Source: Muscardinus avellanarius
Taxonomy: Eukaryota; Chordata; Mammalia; Rodentia; Gliridae
Assembly (NCBI GenBank): GCA_963383645.1
Contig: OY726573.1
Coordinates: forward strand, 21,349,345-21,413,344
Length of the DNA: 64,000 bases
Direction: 5' to 3'
Under the pieces are notes generated by a model, which was not told where the DNA came from, ran no database searches, and worked only from the letters and a program-made list of their open reading frames with translations. This document shows positions 33,411 through 45,434 of this stretch, one piece after another. A program made the translations under genes and the position numbers. Numbering within the stretch: the stretch's first letter is position 1; each line of letters opens with the position of its first letter.

Positions 33411-33422
33411 CAGAGACAGAAT
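32641..33422 (+). mobile_element. Plus-strand SINEs with microsatellite tails
   Basis: A short-variant copy (32643-32825) with an AAT/AAC-repeat tail (32836-32880), a copy 32880-33082 with (CA)n tail (33082-33115), and a copy 33145-33350 with a (GA)n/(GACA)n tail (33353-33422). Confidence 0.85.
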
Positions 33423-34007
33423 GACAGAAAATTTTGACAAACTTTTCTTTCTTTATTTATTTTTTATTTTTATTTTTTGCAGTAATAGGGATAAAACCCA
33501 TGGCATTTTACTTCTCTGCTACACCAGCCCTATTTTTTATTCTTTATTTTGAAATAGGGTTTCACTGAGTTGCAAAGGGCCTCACTAAGTAGTTGAGGCA
33601 GACCACAAACTGTGAACCTCTTGTCTCAGCCTCCCAAATGCAGGGATTATTTTTTATTTTTTATTTTTTTGGTGGTACTGGAGTTCCTGGAAGCCCTTCT
33701 ACTTCCAGGCTACACTCCCAGACCTATTTTTACTTTTTTTTTTTTTTTTTTGAAACAGGGTCTCCTAAGCCAGTGCGCATGACTGGCTTCGAACCTGTGT
33801 GATCCTCCTGTCTCTGCCTCCCAAGCGCAGGGATTACAAGCGTGCGCCACCATGCCCGGCCCATATGCAGGGATTAGAAGCGTGCGCTACCATGCCTGGC
33901 TTCTCTCTTTTATATTTATTTATTTATTTATGTATTTTTGCAGTACTGGGGCTGGAACCCAGGGGCATTCTACCGCTGAGCTACACCCCCAGCCCTATTT
34001 TTAATTC

Positions 34008-34043
<36 letters not shown>

Positions 34044-34720
34044 TTCTTTCTTGTTGTACTGGGGGTAGAATCCAGGGGCTTTTCTACCTCAGGGCTATAC
34101 TCCCAGCCCTATTTTATACTTTATTTATTTATTTATTTATTTACTTATTTATTTATTTTTGTGGGTCTGGGGGTGGAACCCAGGGGAATTCAACCTCCAA
34201 GCTACACCCCCCCTGCTCTATTTTTTATTCTTTATTTTGAAACAGGATCTCACTAAATTGCAGAGGGCCTCATTAAGTAGTAGCTGAGGCTGTCCGCGAA
34301 CGACGATCCTCTGGTCTCAGCCTCCCGAATGCTGGTATTACAAGCGTGCACCACTACGCCTGGCTATTTACTTATTTTTTTTGGTGGTACTGGGGATGGA
34401 ACCCAGGGGCCTTCTACCTCCGGGCTACACTCCCAGACCTATTTTATATATTTTTTGGAAACAGGGTCTCTTAAGCCAGCTGAAACTGGCTTCGAACCTG
34501 TGCGATCTTCCTGTCTCAGCCTCCCAAGTGCGGGAATTACAAGTGTGAGCCACCATGCCCGGCTATTTTTTATACTTTATTTGGAAACAGGGTTTTACTA
34601 AGTTGCTGAGAGCCTCACTAAGTAGCTGAGGCTGGGTTTGAACCTGTGTGAATCTCCCGTCTCAGACTTCCAAAGTGTGGGGATTACAAGTGTGCACTAC
34701 CACACCCAGTCCTTCCAGAC
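33423..34720 (-). mobile_element. Minus-strand SINEs including a nested pair
   Basis: A copy begins at about 33478, is broken at 33649 and resumes at 33865-33900. A short-variant minus copy sits between, flanked by ATGCAGGGATTA at 33638-33649 and 33865-33876. Further copies: 33940-34005 (tail), 34050-34115 (tail), 34160-34365, 34382-34565 and 34566-34715, with (TTTA)n and (TTTC)n tracts at 33911-33935, 34008-34047 and 34120-34160. Confidence 0.86.
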
Positions 34721-34850
34721 CTATTTTTTTTTAATTTTCTATTTGAGATTTTTTGGCTTTAATGATCAATTTTATATCATTATGAGTACATATAAATTTT
34801 ATATAAGATAACCTACATCCCACAATTTTTTAATTTTTTATTAAAAAAAT
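34721..34850. other. AT-rich low-copy flank of the L1
   Basis: About 130 bp of AT-rich sequence before the L1 3' end. A T-rich stretch at 34827-34850 may be the remains of its poly(A). Confidence 0.4.
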
Positions 34851-36258
34851 TTTAAAGCAAAATTTTTATTGAACATAAATGGTATACATTAAAACTATAC
34901 TTGGTGCCTCTTCCCCCTGCTCCCATTTTCCCTTCACCCCTCTCACCAATGATTGTCCAGGGTAACCATGCCATATTCATACTTTTACACATATTCCGAT
35001 GTAGACCCTCATTAATCAAGTTCAGCCTTCCTCCTCTCCTATCTTTCCATTCAAACTTTGCTGATATTTCCCCTCCATTATCTGGAGTCCCACTGGTATC
35101 CTCTATGTTCCCTAGTTTGGGCATATTAGAGGAAACATATGTACCTTCTCCTTCTGTGCTTGGCTGATCTCATGTAACATAATGTTCTCCAGGACTTTCC
35201 ATCTTCTTGCAAATGATATGATTTTGTTCTTCTTTATGGCTGAGTAGAATTCCATTGTGTGTATTTCCCACAGTTTTGCTATCCATTCATCTGTTGATGG
35301 TGATCTGGGTTGGTTCCATATTTTGGCTATTACGAATTGTGCTGCTATGAACATAGGTATGCATATGTTGCTGTATTTCTCTAAATTCAACCCCTTTGGA
35401 AAAATACCTAGGAGTGGTAGAGCTGGATCATATGGTGGATCTATTCCCAGATTTCTTAGGAATCTCCACACAGATCTCCATAGTGGCTGAACTAGTTTGC
35501 ATTCCCACCAACAGTGTAAAAGAGTTCCTCTTTCCCCACATCCTCGCCAGCATTTGTTGTTGTTTGATTTCTTTATGCTTGACACTCTGACTGGGGTTAG
35601 ATGGAATCTCAGTGTAGTTTTGATTTGCATTTCCCTGATGGCCAGTGATGAAGAACATCTTTTCATGTATCTATTGGCCCTTTGTATCTCTTCTTTTGTG
35701 AAGTGTCTATTCAGTCCATTTGCCCATTTCTTGATTGGGTTGTTTGTTTTGGTAGTGTAGAGTCTTTTGTGCTCTTTGTATATTCTGGATATTAGCCCCC
35801 TATCAGAGTGGTGGCTGGTAAAGATCTTTTCCCATTCTGTAGGCTTCCTCTTTAGGTTACTGATGGTTTCCTTTGATGAGAAGAAACTTTTTAGTTTGAT
35901 GCTATCCCACTTGTTAATTCTTGCTTTAATTTCTTGAGCTTTGGAGGTTTTGTTGAGAAAGTTACTGCCTGTGCCAATATGTTGTAGTGTTGAGCCTATG
36001 CCCTCTAATAACTTCACAGTCTCACATCTAATTTCTAAGTCTTTCATCCATCTCGAGTTGATTCCTGTGCATGGTGAGATGTAGGGATTTAGTTCCATCT
36101 GTCTACAAGTGGATAGCCAGTTCTCCCAGCACCATTTGTTGAAAAGGCTGACTTTTCTCCAGCGTATGAGTTTGGCTCCTTTGTCAAAGATTAATTGACC
36201 AAAGATGTATGGATTTGTTTCTGTATCTTCTATTCTGTTCCACAGGTCAGTATATCTG
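34851..36258 (-). mobile_element. 5'-truncated L1, 3' end
   Basis: Reading the minus strand: ORF2 C-terminal coding region, then a 3' UTR of about 250 bp containing a purine/G-rich tract (GGGGTGAAGGGAAAATGGG type) and ending in A-rich sequence with AATAAA-like signals. The 5' side is cut at a (TA)n tract (36260-36318). Clear target duplications were not found. Confidence 0.9.
35112..36258 (-). pseudogene. L1 ORF2 protein, C-terminal part
   Basis: Open for about 380 codons from the truncation point to the stop at 35112-35114. It covers the segment after the reverse transcriptase and the C-terminal domain. Landmarks include NRIEDTETNPYIFGQLIFDK near the left edge of the protein, [14 protein letters not shown] in the middle, and the Cys-rich [19 protein letters not shown] region, then YDPALPLLGIFPKG and a C-terminus ending HMFPLICPN. 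Full ORF2 is about 1,270-1,300 residues, so about 30% is present. Endonuclease and RT catalytic regions are missing, so it is non-functional. The absence of stops suggests a relatively recent insertion. Confidence 0.92.
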
Positions 36259-36309
<51 letters not shown>

Positions 36310-36320
36310 TATATATATAA
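36259..36320. repeat. (TA)n microsatellite
   Basis: About 55 bp of TA repeat between the L1 and the tail of the next SINE. Confidence 0.95.
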
Positions 36321-36860
36321 TGTTTTTTGTGGTACTGGGGTTCCTGGAAGCCCTTTTACCTCCAGGCTACAATCCCAGACCTATTTTTACATTTTTATTT
36401 GGAAACAGGGTCTCCTAAGCCAGCACGCGCGGCTGGCTTCGAACCTGCGCGATCCTCCTGTCTCTGCCTCCCAAGTGCGGAGATTACAAGCGTGCGCCAC
36501 CACGCCCGGCAAGACCTATTTTATATTTTATTTGGAGAGTCTCACTTTCAGTTGCTGAGAGCCTCACTAAGTACCTGAGGCTGGCTTTGAACCCACGTGA
36601 TCCTTTTATCTTAGCCTCCCAAGTACTGGGATTATAAGCATGTGCCACCATGTCTGGCTCCCAGCCCTAGTTTTTATTCTTTATTTTGAAACAGGGTCTC
36701 ACTGAGTTGCAAAGGGCCTCATTAAGTAGCTGAGGCTGTCTGTGAACGAAGATGTTCCTGTCTTAGCCTCCCAAATGCTGGGATTGCAAGGCTGTGCCAC
36801 CATGCAAGTAATTTAGCCAGCCTCAGTAATTTAGTGAGATCCTGTTTCAGAAAAATTTTT
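36321..36860 (-). mobile_element. Three minus-strand B1-dID SINEs
   Basis: Copies at about 36328-36510 (short variant, closely matching the hairpin form), 36511-36660 and 36661-36810. Confidence 0.85.
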
Positions 36861-37238
36861 TTTGCCAGGTATGATGGAGCATGCTTGTAATCCCAGCATT
36901 TGGAGCTGAGACAGAAGGACCGCAGTTCACGAACAGCCTCAGCTACTTAGTGAGACCCTTTGCAACTCAGTGAGACCCTATTTCAAAATAAAGTATAAAA
37001 GATAGGGCTGGGCCAGACGTGGTGGTGCATGTTTATAATCCCCGCGCTTGGGAAGCGGAGACAGGAGGATCGTGCAGGTTCGAAGTCAGCTGCGCTGGCT
37101 TAAGAGACCCTGTTTCCAAATAAAAAGTATTAAAAAAAAAAAAAAAGGTCTGGGAGTGTAGCCCGTAAGTAGAATTCCTGGAAAAGTAAGACTTCCAGGA
37201 ACCCCAGTACCACCAAAATAAATAAATGAATGAATGAA

Positions 37239-37278
<40 letters not shown>

Positions 37279-37964
37279 AGGGCTGGGGGTGGAGTTTGGA
37301 GGTACAATGCCCGTGGGTTTCATACAAGTGCGTACCATCATACCCAGCTTCACATTTTTTTATTTGGTGAATACCATGAGCCAAGCCAGCCGTGGTGGCA
37401 CACGCATGTAATCCAGCATTTGGATCAAGGTTCACAGACAGCCTGAGCTACTTAGTGAGGCCCTCTGCAACTCAGTGAAACCCTGTTTCAAAGTAAAGAA
37501 TAAAAAATAAAGCCGGGCTTGGTGGTGCACGCTTGTAATCCCAGCACTTGGGAGGCTGAGACAGGAGGATCACGAAGGTTTGAGGCCAGCCTCAGCTAGT
37601 TAGTGAGGCTCTCTGCAACTTAATGAGACCCTATTTACAAATAAAGTATAAAATAGGTCTGGGAGTATAGCCCAGAGGTAGAAAAGTCCCTGGGTGCCAC
37701 CCCCAGTACCACACACACACACGCACACACAAAAAAAAGAATAAAAAATAGCCAGGTGTGGTGGCACATGTTTCTAATCCCAGCATTTGGGAGGCTGAGA
37801 CAGGAGGATCGCAGTTTGCAGTCAGCTTCAGCTACTTAGTGAGGCCCTTTGCAACTTATTGAGACCCTGTTTAAAAATAAAGAATAAAAAATAGGGCTGG
37901 TGTGTAGCTCAGAGGTAGAATGCCCCTGGGTTCTATCCTCAGTACCGCCAAAAAGAAAAAAAAA
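36861..37964 (+). mobile_element. Run of plus-strand B1-dID SINEs
   Basis: Copies at about 36862-37010, 37011-37215 (short variant), 37278-37325 (tail), 37388-37510, 37511-37713 and 37750-37950. (AAAT)n at 37213-37277. Confidence 0.85.
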
Positions 37965-38750
37965 AAGTGCCAGGCCCTAAATATGAAAACAGGCACGTGT
38001 TCTGTCCTCAGCAATGTCTTATCTAGTGTTATGCATGTAGACAGAAGTGCATATGATTGACATTGAATAAAAAATATAGCTGGAGGAGATGACCCCTGAG
38101 GAAAGTCTTGATATTGGGAAGGCAAAGCAAAGAGAGAAGACAGAGAAGTGGCCAACACTGAGAAACAAAGTCAAAGAACTAGTGGCTTCAGCCAGCCTTC
38201 AAATATGGAATCACTAAGTAATGATAGAAGCCTGACTGGGTTTAGTGATACATGCCTGCAATCCCAGTATTTGGGTAGCTAAGACAGGAGGGTCGTAGGT
38301 TCGAGGCCCACCTTAGCAACAGTGAGTCCTGGTTTCAAACTAAAAAATATAATAGGGCTGGGAGTGTTGCTCAGAGAAATAATGTCCCTGGGTTTAATCC
38401 TCAGTGTCACAAAAAAGATGGAAGCCTGAAGTCAAACAAATCAATAGGAATATGCCAAGATCATTTCTATCAAGATACCCTGCCTCTCAGTCTCATCAGG
38501 TTCCATTCTTTATAAAAGGTTCTTTGTAGAAATGATTTACCCAGAGGAAGTTTGTGGACAGAGGCTGTGGGTCTGGAGAACAGTTTTCTATTCATTCTCA
38601 GTGGGACTAGCTATCACAAGTTTCTGGAAGGTTTAGATCAGCAGCACAGATGAAATGTCTCAAGGACAAGAGAATGAAGATGAGGATGTAACAGCAGTAC
38701 AGAGTATATGCTGGTGCTCCATAAATAACTACTGAAAAAAAATATTTTTT
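37965..38750. other. Low-copy islands around one old SINE
   Basis: Low-copy sequence at 37965-38225 and 38416-38750 flanks a diverged plus-strand SINE (38230-38415). I see no exon with a protein signal, no RNA gene and no repeat family I can name in either island. Confidence 0.5.
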
Positions 38751-39429
38751 TTACAGTACTAGGCATGGAACCTAGGGGCAGTCTACTTCCAAACTACATC
38801 CCCAGTTCAATTTTTTTGATCCTTTATTTTAAAAAGGGTCTCCGTGAGTTGTAAAAGCCTCACTAAGGACTGAGGCTGTCTGCAAACCACAATCCTCCTG
38901 TCTCAGCCTCCCAAATGCTGGGATTACAAGTGTGCACCACCAGGCCCAGCTTATTCTTTATTTTTATTTATTGTTATTTATTTATTGTTGTTTTGTTTTG
39001 TTTTAGTGGTACTGGGGATGGAACCCAGGGGTATTCTACCTCTGAGATATACCCCCTAGCCTTATTTTTTATTCCTTATTTTGAAACAGAGTCTCACTGG
39101 GTTGCAAAGGGCCTCACTAAGTAGCTGAGGCTTGCCATGAACCTGCCATCCTCCTGTCTCAGTCTCCCAAGTACTGGGAGATTACAGCTGTTAACCATGA
39201 TGCCTGGCTCAGGAAAAATAATTTTATTTATTTATTTTTGTGGTGCTGGGGATGGAACCCAGGAGTGTTCTACCTTTGAGCCACATCTCAGTACTTAATA
39301 ATAATAATAATAATAAAGGGTCTCACGAAGTTTCTGAGGGTCTTGTTAAATTGCTGAGGATGGCCCTGAACCTGCAATCTTACTGTCCCAGCCTCCCAAG
39401 TACTAACAAGTGTGTACCACCAAACTGGG
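38751..39429 (-). mobile_element. Minus-strand SINEs
   Basis: A tail (38752-38812), a B1 half (38812-38953), a copy 39010-39210, and a tail plus B1 half (39235-39295, 39317-39425) separated by (AAT)n (39297-39316). Confidence 0.8.
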
Positions 39430-40145
39430 ACAAGTTTAAGAACTTTGAACAAAGAGCTAACTAAAGTGCTGAGGCATTTCCATCTGATGCCACTATTACC
39501 TTCATTACTACAGCTAATTGTGAGTATTTGATATGTACTAAATTTTTTTTTTTTTTTTTTTTTGCAGAACTGGAGATTGAACCTGGGGCCTTCGACCTCC
39601 GAGCTATACCCCCTGCCCTATTTTTTATTCTTTATTTTGAAACAGGGTACCTGTAAATTACAGAGGGCATCTCCACGTACCTGAGACTGGCTGTGAACCT
39701 GTGAGCCTCATGTCTCCGCCTTCTGAGGCCTGGGATTACAAGCGTGTACCACCACGCCTAGCTCTGTACTAAACTTTTTATGAGTACTTATCATATAATT
39801 ATGCCTTTTAACAACCCTATTAGTTGGCTACATTCATTTTCTCTATTGATTACGAAACTGAGACCAGCTAGGATACATAATTTTGTGTGTGTGTGTGGGT
39901 CTGGGGATGGAACCCAGGGGCATTCAACCTCTGAACTACAGCCCCTGCCCTAATTTTTATTCTTTATTTTGAAACAGGATCTCACTAAGATGCAGAGGGT
40001 CTCACTAAGTAGCTGAGGCTGTCCGTGAACCACAATCCTCTGGTCTCAGCCTCCCAAATGCTGGGATTACAAACCTGCACCATCACACCTGGCACTAGGA
40101 TACATAATTTGCCCAAAGGGATACAGTTCAGAAATATCACAGATC
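39430..40145 (-). mobile_element. MIR split by two SINEs
   Basis: MIR-like sequence in antisense (TTTTAACAACCCTATTAGTTGGC...CATTTTCTC...GAAACTGAGACC) is broken twice. One minus SINE (about 39561-39762) sits between copies of TGTACTAAA, and another (39895-40094) between copies of CTAGGATACATAATTT at 39868-39883 and 40095-40110. Rejoined in order the old sequence runs 39430-39560, 39763-39883, 40095-40145. Confidence 0.75.
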
Positions 40146-41073
40146 CAGGCATGGTGGTGCATGCCTGTAATCCCAGTACTTGGGAAACTGAGACAGGAGG
40201 ATCACAGTTTTGTGGCCAACCTCAGCTACTTAGTGAGGCCCTCTGCAATTTAGTGGGGCTAAATAAAATAGTTTCAAAATAAGGAATAAAAAATAGGGAT
40301 GGGGGTAAGCCGGGCGTGGTGGCGCACGCTTGTAATCCCCACGCTTGGGAGGCTGAGACAGGAGGATCGCACAGGTTCGAAGCCAGCCTCAGCTACTTAG
40401 TGAGGCTTTCAGCAACTTAGTGAGACCCTGTTTCCAAATAAAATTTAAAAAAGGTCTGAGAGTATAGCCTGGAGGTAGAAAGTCTCTGGGTTCCACCCCC
40501 AGTACCACCAAAAAAAAAAAAAAAAAAAGGAATGGGGGTATAATTCAGAAGTAGAATGCCCCTGGGTTCATTCTCTAGTACCAAAAAAAAAAAAAAAAAA
40601 AAGGAAAGAAACAAATATCACAGCAACTGCTGGGCTTGGTGGCACATGCGTGTAATCCCTGCATTTGGGAAGAGGAGACAGGAGGATACCCGTTCCTGGA
40701 CAGCTTCAGCTAGTTAGTGAGGCCCTTTGCAACTCAGTGAGACTCTGTTTCAAAATTAAAGAATAAACTGGGCCTAGTGGCTCATGCTTGTAATCCCAGA
40801 ATTCAGGAGGCTAAAACAGGAGGATCATGGTTCATGGACAACCTCAGTTACTTAGTGAGGTCCTTTGTAACTCAGTGAGACCCTGTTTCAAAATAAAGCG
40901 TGGTGGCGCACGCTTGTAATCCCCGCGCTTGGGAGGCGGAGACAGGAGGATCGCGCAGGTTCGAAGCCAGCTGCGTGCTGGCTTAGGAGACCCTGTTTCC
41001 AAAATGAAAATGTAAAAATAGGTCTGGGAGTGTAGCCCCGAGGTAGAAGGGCTTCCAGGAACCCCAGTACCAC

Positions 41074-41105
<32 letters not shown>

Positions 41106-41241
41106 CCAGCCTCAGCTACTTATTGAGGCTCTCAGCAACTTAGTGAGACCCTGTTTCCAAATAAAATTAAAAAATAGGTCTGGGAGTATAGCCCAGAGGT
41201 AGAAAGCCTCTGGGTTCCACCCCAGTACCACCAAAAAGAAA

Positions 41242-41282
<41 letters not shown>

Positions 41283-42239
41283 ATCCAGGTGTGGTGACGC
41301 ACGCTTGTAATTCCAGCATTTGGGAGGCTGAGACGAGAGGATCCGGGTTCACAGCAGCCTCAGCTACTTAGTGAGGCCCTTTGCAACTCAGTGAGACCCT
41401 GCTTCTAAATAAGGAATAAAGCCGGGCATGGTGGCACATGCTTGTAATCCCTGAAGCCATCCTTGCTGGCTTAAGAGACCCTGTTTCCAACTAAAAATCT
41501 AAAATAGGTCTGGGAGTATAGCCCAGAGGTAGAAGGGTTCCATCCCCAGTACCACCAAAAAAAAAAAAAAAAAAAAAAGCAATAAAAAATAGGGCTGGGG
41601 GTGTAGCTCAGAGATGGTACTGGGTTCCATCCCCAGTACCGCAAATACAAAACAAAACAAAACAGAAAAACAAAATAAAGAATGAAAAAATAGGGCTGGA
41701 GGTATGGCTCAGAGATAGAATGCCCTTGAGTTCCATCCCCAGTACCAAATAAACAAACAAATAAATAAAGCCGGGTATGGTAGCACAGGCTTGTAATCCC
41801 AGCATTCGGGAGGCTGAGACCGGAAGATCAGCTACTTAGTGAGGCCCTCTGCAACTCAGTGAGACCCTGTTTCAAAATAAATAATAAAAAATAGGGCAGG
41901 GGTTATATCTCAGAGGTTGAATGCCCCTGGGTCCCATCCCCAGACCCACAATAAGTAAATAAATGAATAAATAAATAAATAGGGCTGTTGGTGTACCTTG
42001 GAAGTAGAATCCCCTGGGTTCCATCCTTAGTACTGCAAAAATAAATAAATAATAAATAAATAAATAAATAAATAAATAAAATAAAAAATAAAATAAAATC
42101 AGGCTCTGAGTTTATCTCAGAGCCTGGGTTCTATTGCTGTGAGTTCTGTTCCCAGTACCAAAAATATAATAAAAGAAAATATAAAAAAAAAAGAAAAGAA
42201 GGCAAACTATTTCTCAAGTCAAAAAAAAAAAAAAAAAAA
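40146..42239 (+). mobile_element. Run of plus-strand B1-dID SINEs
   Basis: Copies at about 40146-40308, 40309-40510, 40530-40585 (tail), 40627-40770, 40771-40896, 40897-41075 (short variant), 41100-41235 (5' cut), 41285-41420, 41422-41560, tails 41595-41645 and 41690-41750, copy 41770-41950, tails 41975-42035 and 42095-42160. (GAAA)n at 41236-41283 and (AAAT)n at 42040-42090. Confidence 0.83.
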
Positions 42240-42700
42240 AGCTCTAGGAAGATGCTCTTGTTTTTCCTGGTGTATCATGTGTCCTGGACACTCCACTGCA
42301 TATATTCAGGAAACTGATTGCTCCAGATTAAGAAACACATACAAAACCAGTTCAGCATCCCTGGCGCATTCTCTGGTAGATGAGTGAAGTCAGGAGGTTT
42401 TTCTAACGTCCCGAGAGCAGGCAGATGTCAGTGAACTCTGGTCTCCGCCCTGGTTCCAGTTGGGGGGGATAATTTATCTCTTTAAACAGTCTCATAAAAT
42501 GGCCTATTGACAGCTAACAAATCCCCAATCTGCTGGCCAGGGTCTAACATCCTTAGGCTGTTTCCAGCTGTCTCTTCCTGGGTCAACTCCCCTTCACGTC
42601 CCTCAGCCCACTTTCTAGGAACACTCGCAGTGACTGTGCAGTGATGTGCTGCTATCTGACACACAGCTGGACATGAGTAATAGTGGCAAAACCTACCCAC
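42240..42700. other. Low-copy island
   Basis: About 460 bp without SINE or tandem repeat. Short frames exist on both strands but none belongs to a family I know. Together with the next feature it is old, unduplicated sequence. Confidence 0.45.
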
Positions 42701-42830
42701 ACACAGGAAAATTGAAATAGTAGTGGTGGTTGCACAACATCATGACTATATTTAAAACACTGAAATATACATTTAAAGAATTGAAATGGCAAGTTTATGT
42801 AGTATATTTTACTATAATAAAAAAAATAGC
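42701..42830 (+). mobile_element. Ancient L1 3' end
   Basis: GGTGGTTGCACAACATCATG...AAAACACTGAAATATACATTTAAA...TGGCAAGTTTATGTAGTATATTTTACTATAATAAAAAAA follows the typical 3' UTR end of old mammalian L1 (L1M-type) elements, sense orientation, ending in poly(A). Confidence 0.65.
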
Positions 42831-43599
42831 TGGACATGGTGGCACACACTTGGAATCTCAGCTTTTGGGAGGCTGAGACAGGAGGATCGCAGTTCATGGC
42901 TAGCCTCAGCTACTTAGTGAGGTCCTTTGCAACTCAGTGAGAACCTGTTTCAAAATAAAGAATAAAAAATAGGGATAAGGGTATAATTCAGAGGTAGAAT
43001 GCCCCTTGGTTCCATCTCCAGTACCGGAAAAAAAAAAAAAAAAAAAGCCTTGCCAGGCTTGGTAGCACAGGCTTCTAATCCCAATACTTGGGAGGCTGAG
43101 ATAGGAGGATCTGGATTCCTGGCACAGCCTCAGATACTTAGTGAGACCTCTGCAACTTAGTGAGACACTGTTTCAAAATAAAGAAAAAAATAAGGCTAGG
43201 GGTGTAGCTCAAAGGTAGAATACCCCTGAGTTCATTCCCCAGTACAAAAAAAAAAAAAATGGCCAGGCATGGTGGCGCACACTTGTAACCCCAGCCTTTG
43301 GGAGGCTGAGACAGTAGGATCATGGTTTGTGGCCAGCCTCAGCTACTACTTAGTAAGGCCCTTTCCAACTCAATGAGACCCTGTTTCAAAATAAAGAATA
43401 AAAAAATAGGGCTGGGGGTGTAGCTTGGAGGTAGAATGCCCCTGGGTTCCATCCCCAGTTATTGCAAAAAAAAAATATATATATATATATATATAGGGGC
43501 TGGTGTGCAGCTCAGAAGTAGAATGCCCCTGGGCTTAATCCCTTCTACCAACCAACCAACAAACAAACCTTGCAACCTTGCAGGGGTGAAATTGAGTTC
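42831..43599 (+). mobile_element. Plus-strand B1-dID SINEs
   Basis: Copies at about 42831-43030, 43050-43248 and 43262-43468, a tail at 43497-43550, with (AT)n at 43478-43495. Confidence 0.86.
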
Positions 43600-43860
43600 T
43601 TGGCATTAAAATGTGATGATTAATAGGGTAGTCTCTAGAGCCAGATGCTTAACTTAAAAGGCTACTCTACTGCTTATTATTATCCATTTGACTTTGGACA
43701 ACTTAATTTCTGTATCTCAGTTTCCTCATCAGTAAAGTAGAGATGATAATAGTCACCATTAGTGGATTGTTAAAAATGTCAATTATTAATTTCTATAAAG
43801 TGCTTAGGAAAGTTTCTGACACATAGTAAACACTTATTCAAAAACTTTGGTTTATCTGTT
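43600..43860 (+). mobile_element. MIR
   Basis: Good match to the MIR core and tail in sense: CTCAGTTTCCTCATCAGTAA followed by a purine-rich GATGATAATAGTCACC, then AAGTGCTTAGGAAAGTTTCTGACACATAGTAAACAC. The left end includes AGCCAGATGCTTAACT. Confidence 0.85.
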
Positions 43861-44585
43861 AGCTACTAACAAGTGAAGCTAATTTTTTCAAAATAAAAAT
43901 CTAAGTATTGGGGGTGTAGCTTGGAGGTAGAACGCCCTTGGATTCTATTCCCAGTACCACAAAAAAAAAAAAAAAAAAAAAAAAGATCTGACAAATTAAA
44001 ATCTAGCTGGGCTAGTCATGGTGGCACATGTCTGTAATTCCAGCATTTGGGAAGATGAGACAGGAATATCTCAGGTTGGAGACCAGCCTCAGCAACTTAA
44101 TGAAGCTCTCAGCAACTTAGTGAGACCCTGTTTTCAAATAAAAAAATAAAATTAGGCTGGAAGGCTGGGCGTGGTCATGCATGCTTGAAATCCCAGCATT
44201 TGGGAGGCTGAGACAGGAGGATCACAGTTCACAGACAGTCTCGGTTATATAGTGAGGCCCTTTGCAACTCAGTGAGATTCTGTTTCAAAACAGAATATAT
44301 AAGCCAGGAGGTAGAGACAGGAGGATTGCGGTTCACGGACAGCCTCAGCTACTTAGTGAGTCCCTTTGCAGCTCAGCGAGATGAGACCCTGTTTCAAAAT
44401 AAGGAATACAAAATAGAGCTGGGGGTGTAGCTCAGAGGTAGAATGCCCCTGGGTTCCATCCCTAGTACTGCAAAAAAAAAAAAAAAAAAAAAAAAAAATA
44501 GGGCTGGTTCAATCCCCAGCACCATTAAATAAATAATAAAGGGTTTAGGGGTTTACCTCAAAGGTAAAATACTTCCAGGTAGAGT
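43861..44585 (+). mobile_element. Plus-strand SINEs and tails
   Basis: A tail (43900-43960), copies 44010-44160 and 44165-44300, a copy 44305-44473, and tail fragments at 44495-44525 and 44540-44590. Confidence 0.8.
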
Positions 44586-45245
44586 CTCTAGTACTAACAA
44601 TAACAACATAAATCTGGGTATCTAGGTATCTGGCTTTTGTTTTTGTTGCAAGTCTTGACAACCTGGCTTACATTCCTACTACGCTACAATTTGCTGAAAC
44701 TGAGTAGCAGATGCCTGGGTAAGATGGAATATAGTCATAAACTCTTCAGCTGCTCACAGGTTGTTTTTGTTTTTTGTTTTTTGTGGGGTTTTTTTTTGGT
44801 ACTGGATATGGAACTCAGGGGCATTCTACCTCCAAACTATCCCCCATCTCTTATTTTTTATTCTTTATTTTGAAACAGGGTCTCACCAAGTTGCAAAGGA
44901 CTTCACTAAGTAGCTGAGGCTGTTCACGAACTGCAATCCTCCTGTCTCAGCCCCCCAAATGCTGGGATTACAACTATATGTCACCATGCCCGGCTCCCAC
45001 AGGTTCTTTATAGGAGGTGTTGCTTCAGCCCCACAAAGAGCAGGCATCTTATTCTAGTTTTCTCAGAGTACTAGTACAGTCAAATGGGCAGCTCTAGGAA
45101 GATAGGGAATACCTGGACTTCAAGAGCTGCCTCAAAGTAAGAGATTGGCAGGTGCTCATTTAGGACAGTGTGATCTCATGTTCAGTTCTGAGCCAAATCC
45201 AGACTGTAGAGCATTGTCATTCTTTACCCCCAATTTAAAGGGAAG
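44586..45245. other. Low-copy islands around one minus SINE
   Basis: Low-copy 44590-44790, a minus SINE (44798-44995) and low-copy 44998-45245. No gene signal is recognised. Confidence 0.5.
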
Positions 45246-45434
45246 CGGGGAATGGTGGCCCACGCTTGTCATCCCAATACTTGGGAGGCTGAGACAGGAA
45301 GATTCCCAAGCAGTCTCAGCTACTTAGTGAGACCCTGTTTCAAAACAAAGAATAAAATAGGGTTGCTGGTGTAGCTCTGAGGTAAAAGCCCCTGGGTTCA
45401 ATCTCCAGTATCGCAAAAAAAAAAAAAAATTATC
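45246..45434 (+). mobile_element. B1-dID SINE
   Basis: Plus-strand copy (45250-45415) with an A tail that abuts the 5' end of the composite repeat. Confidence 0.83.
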
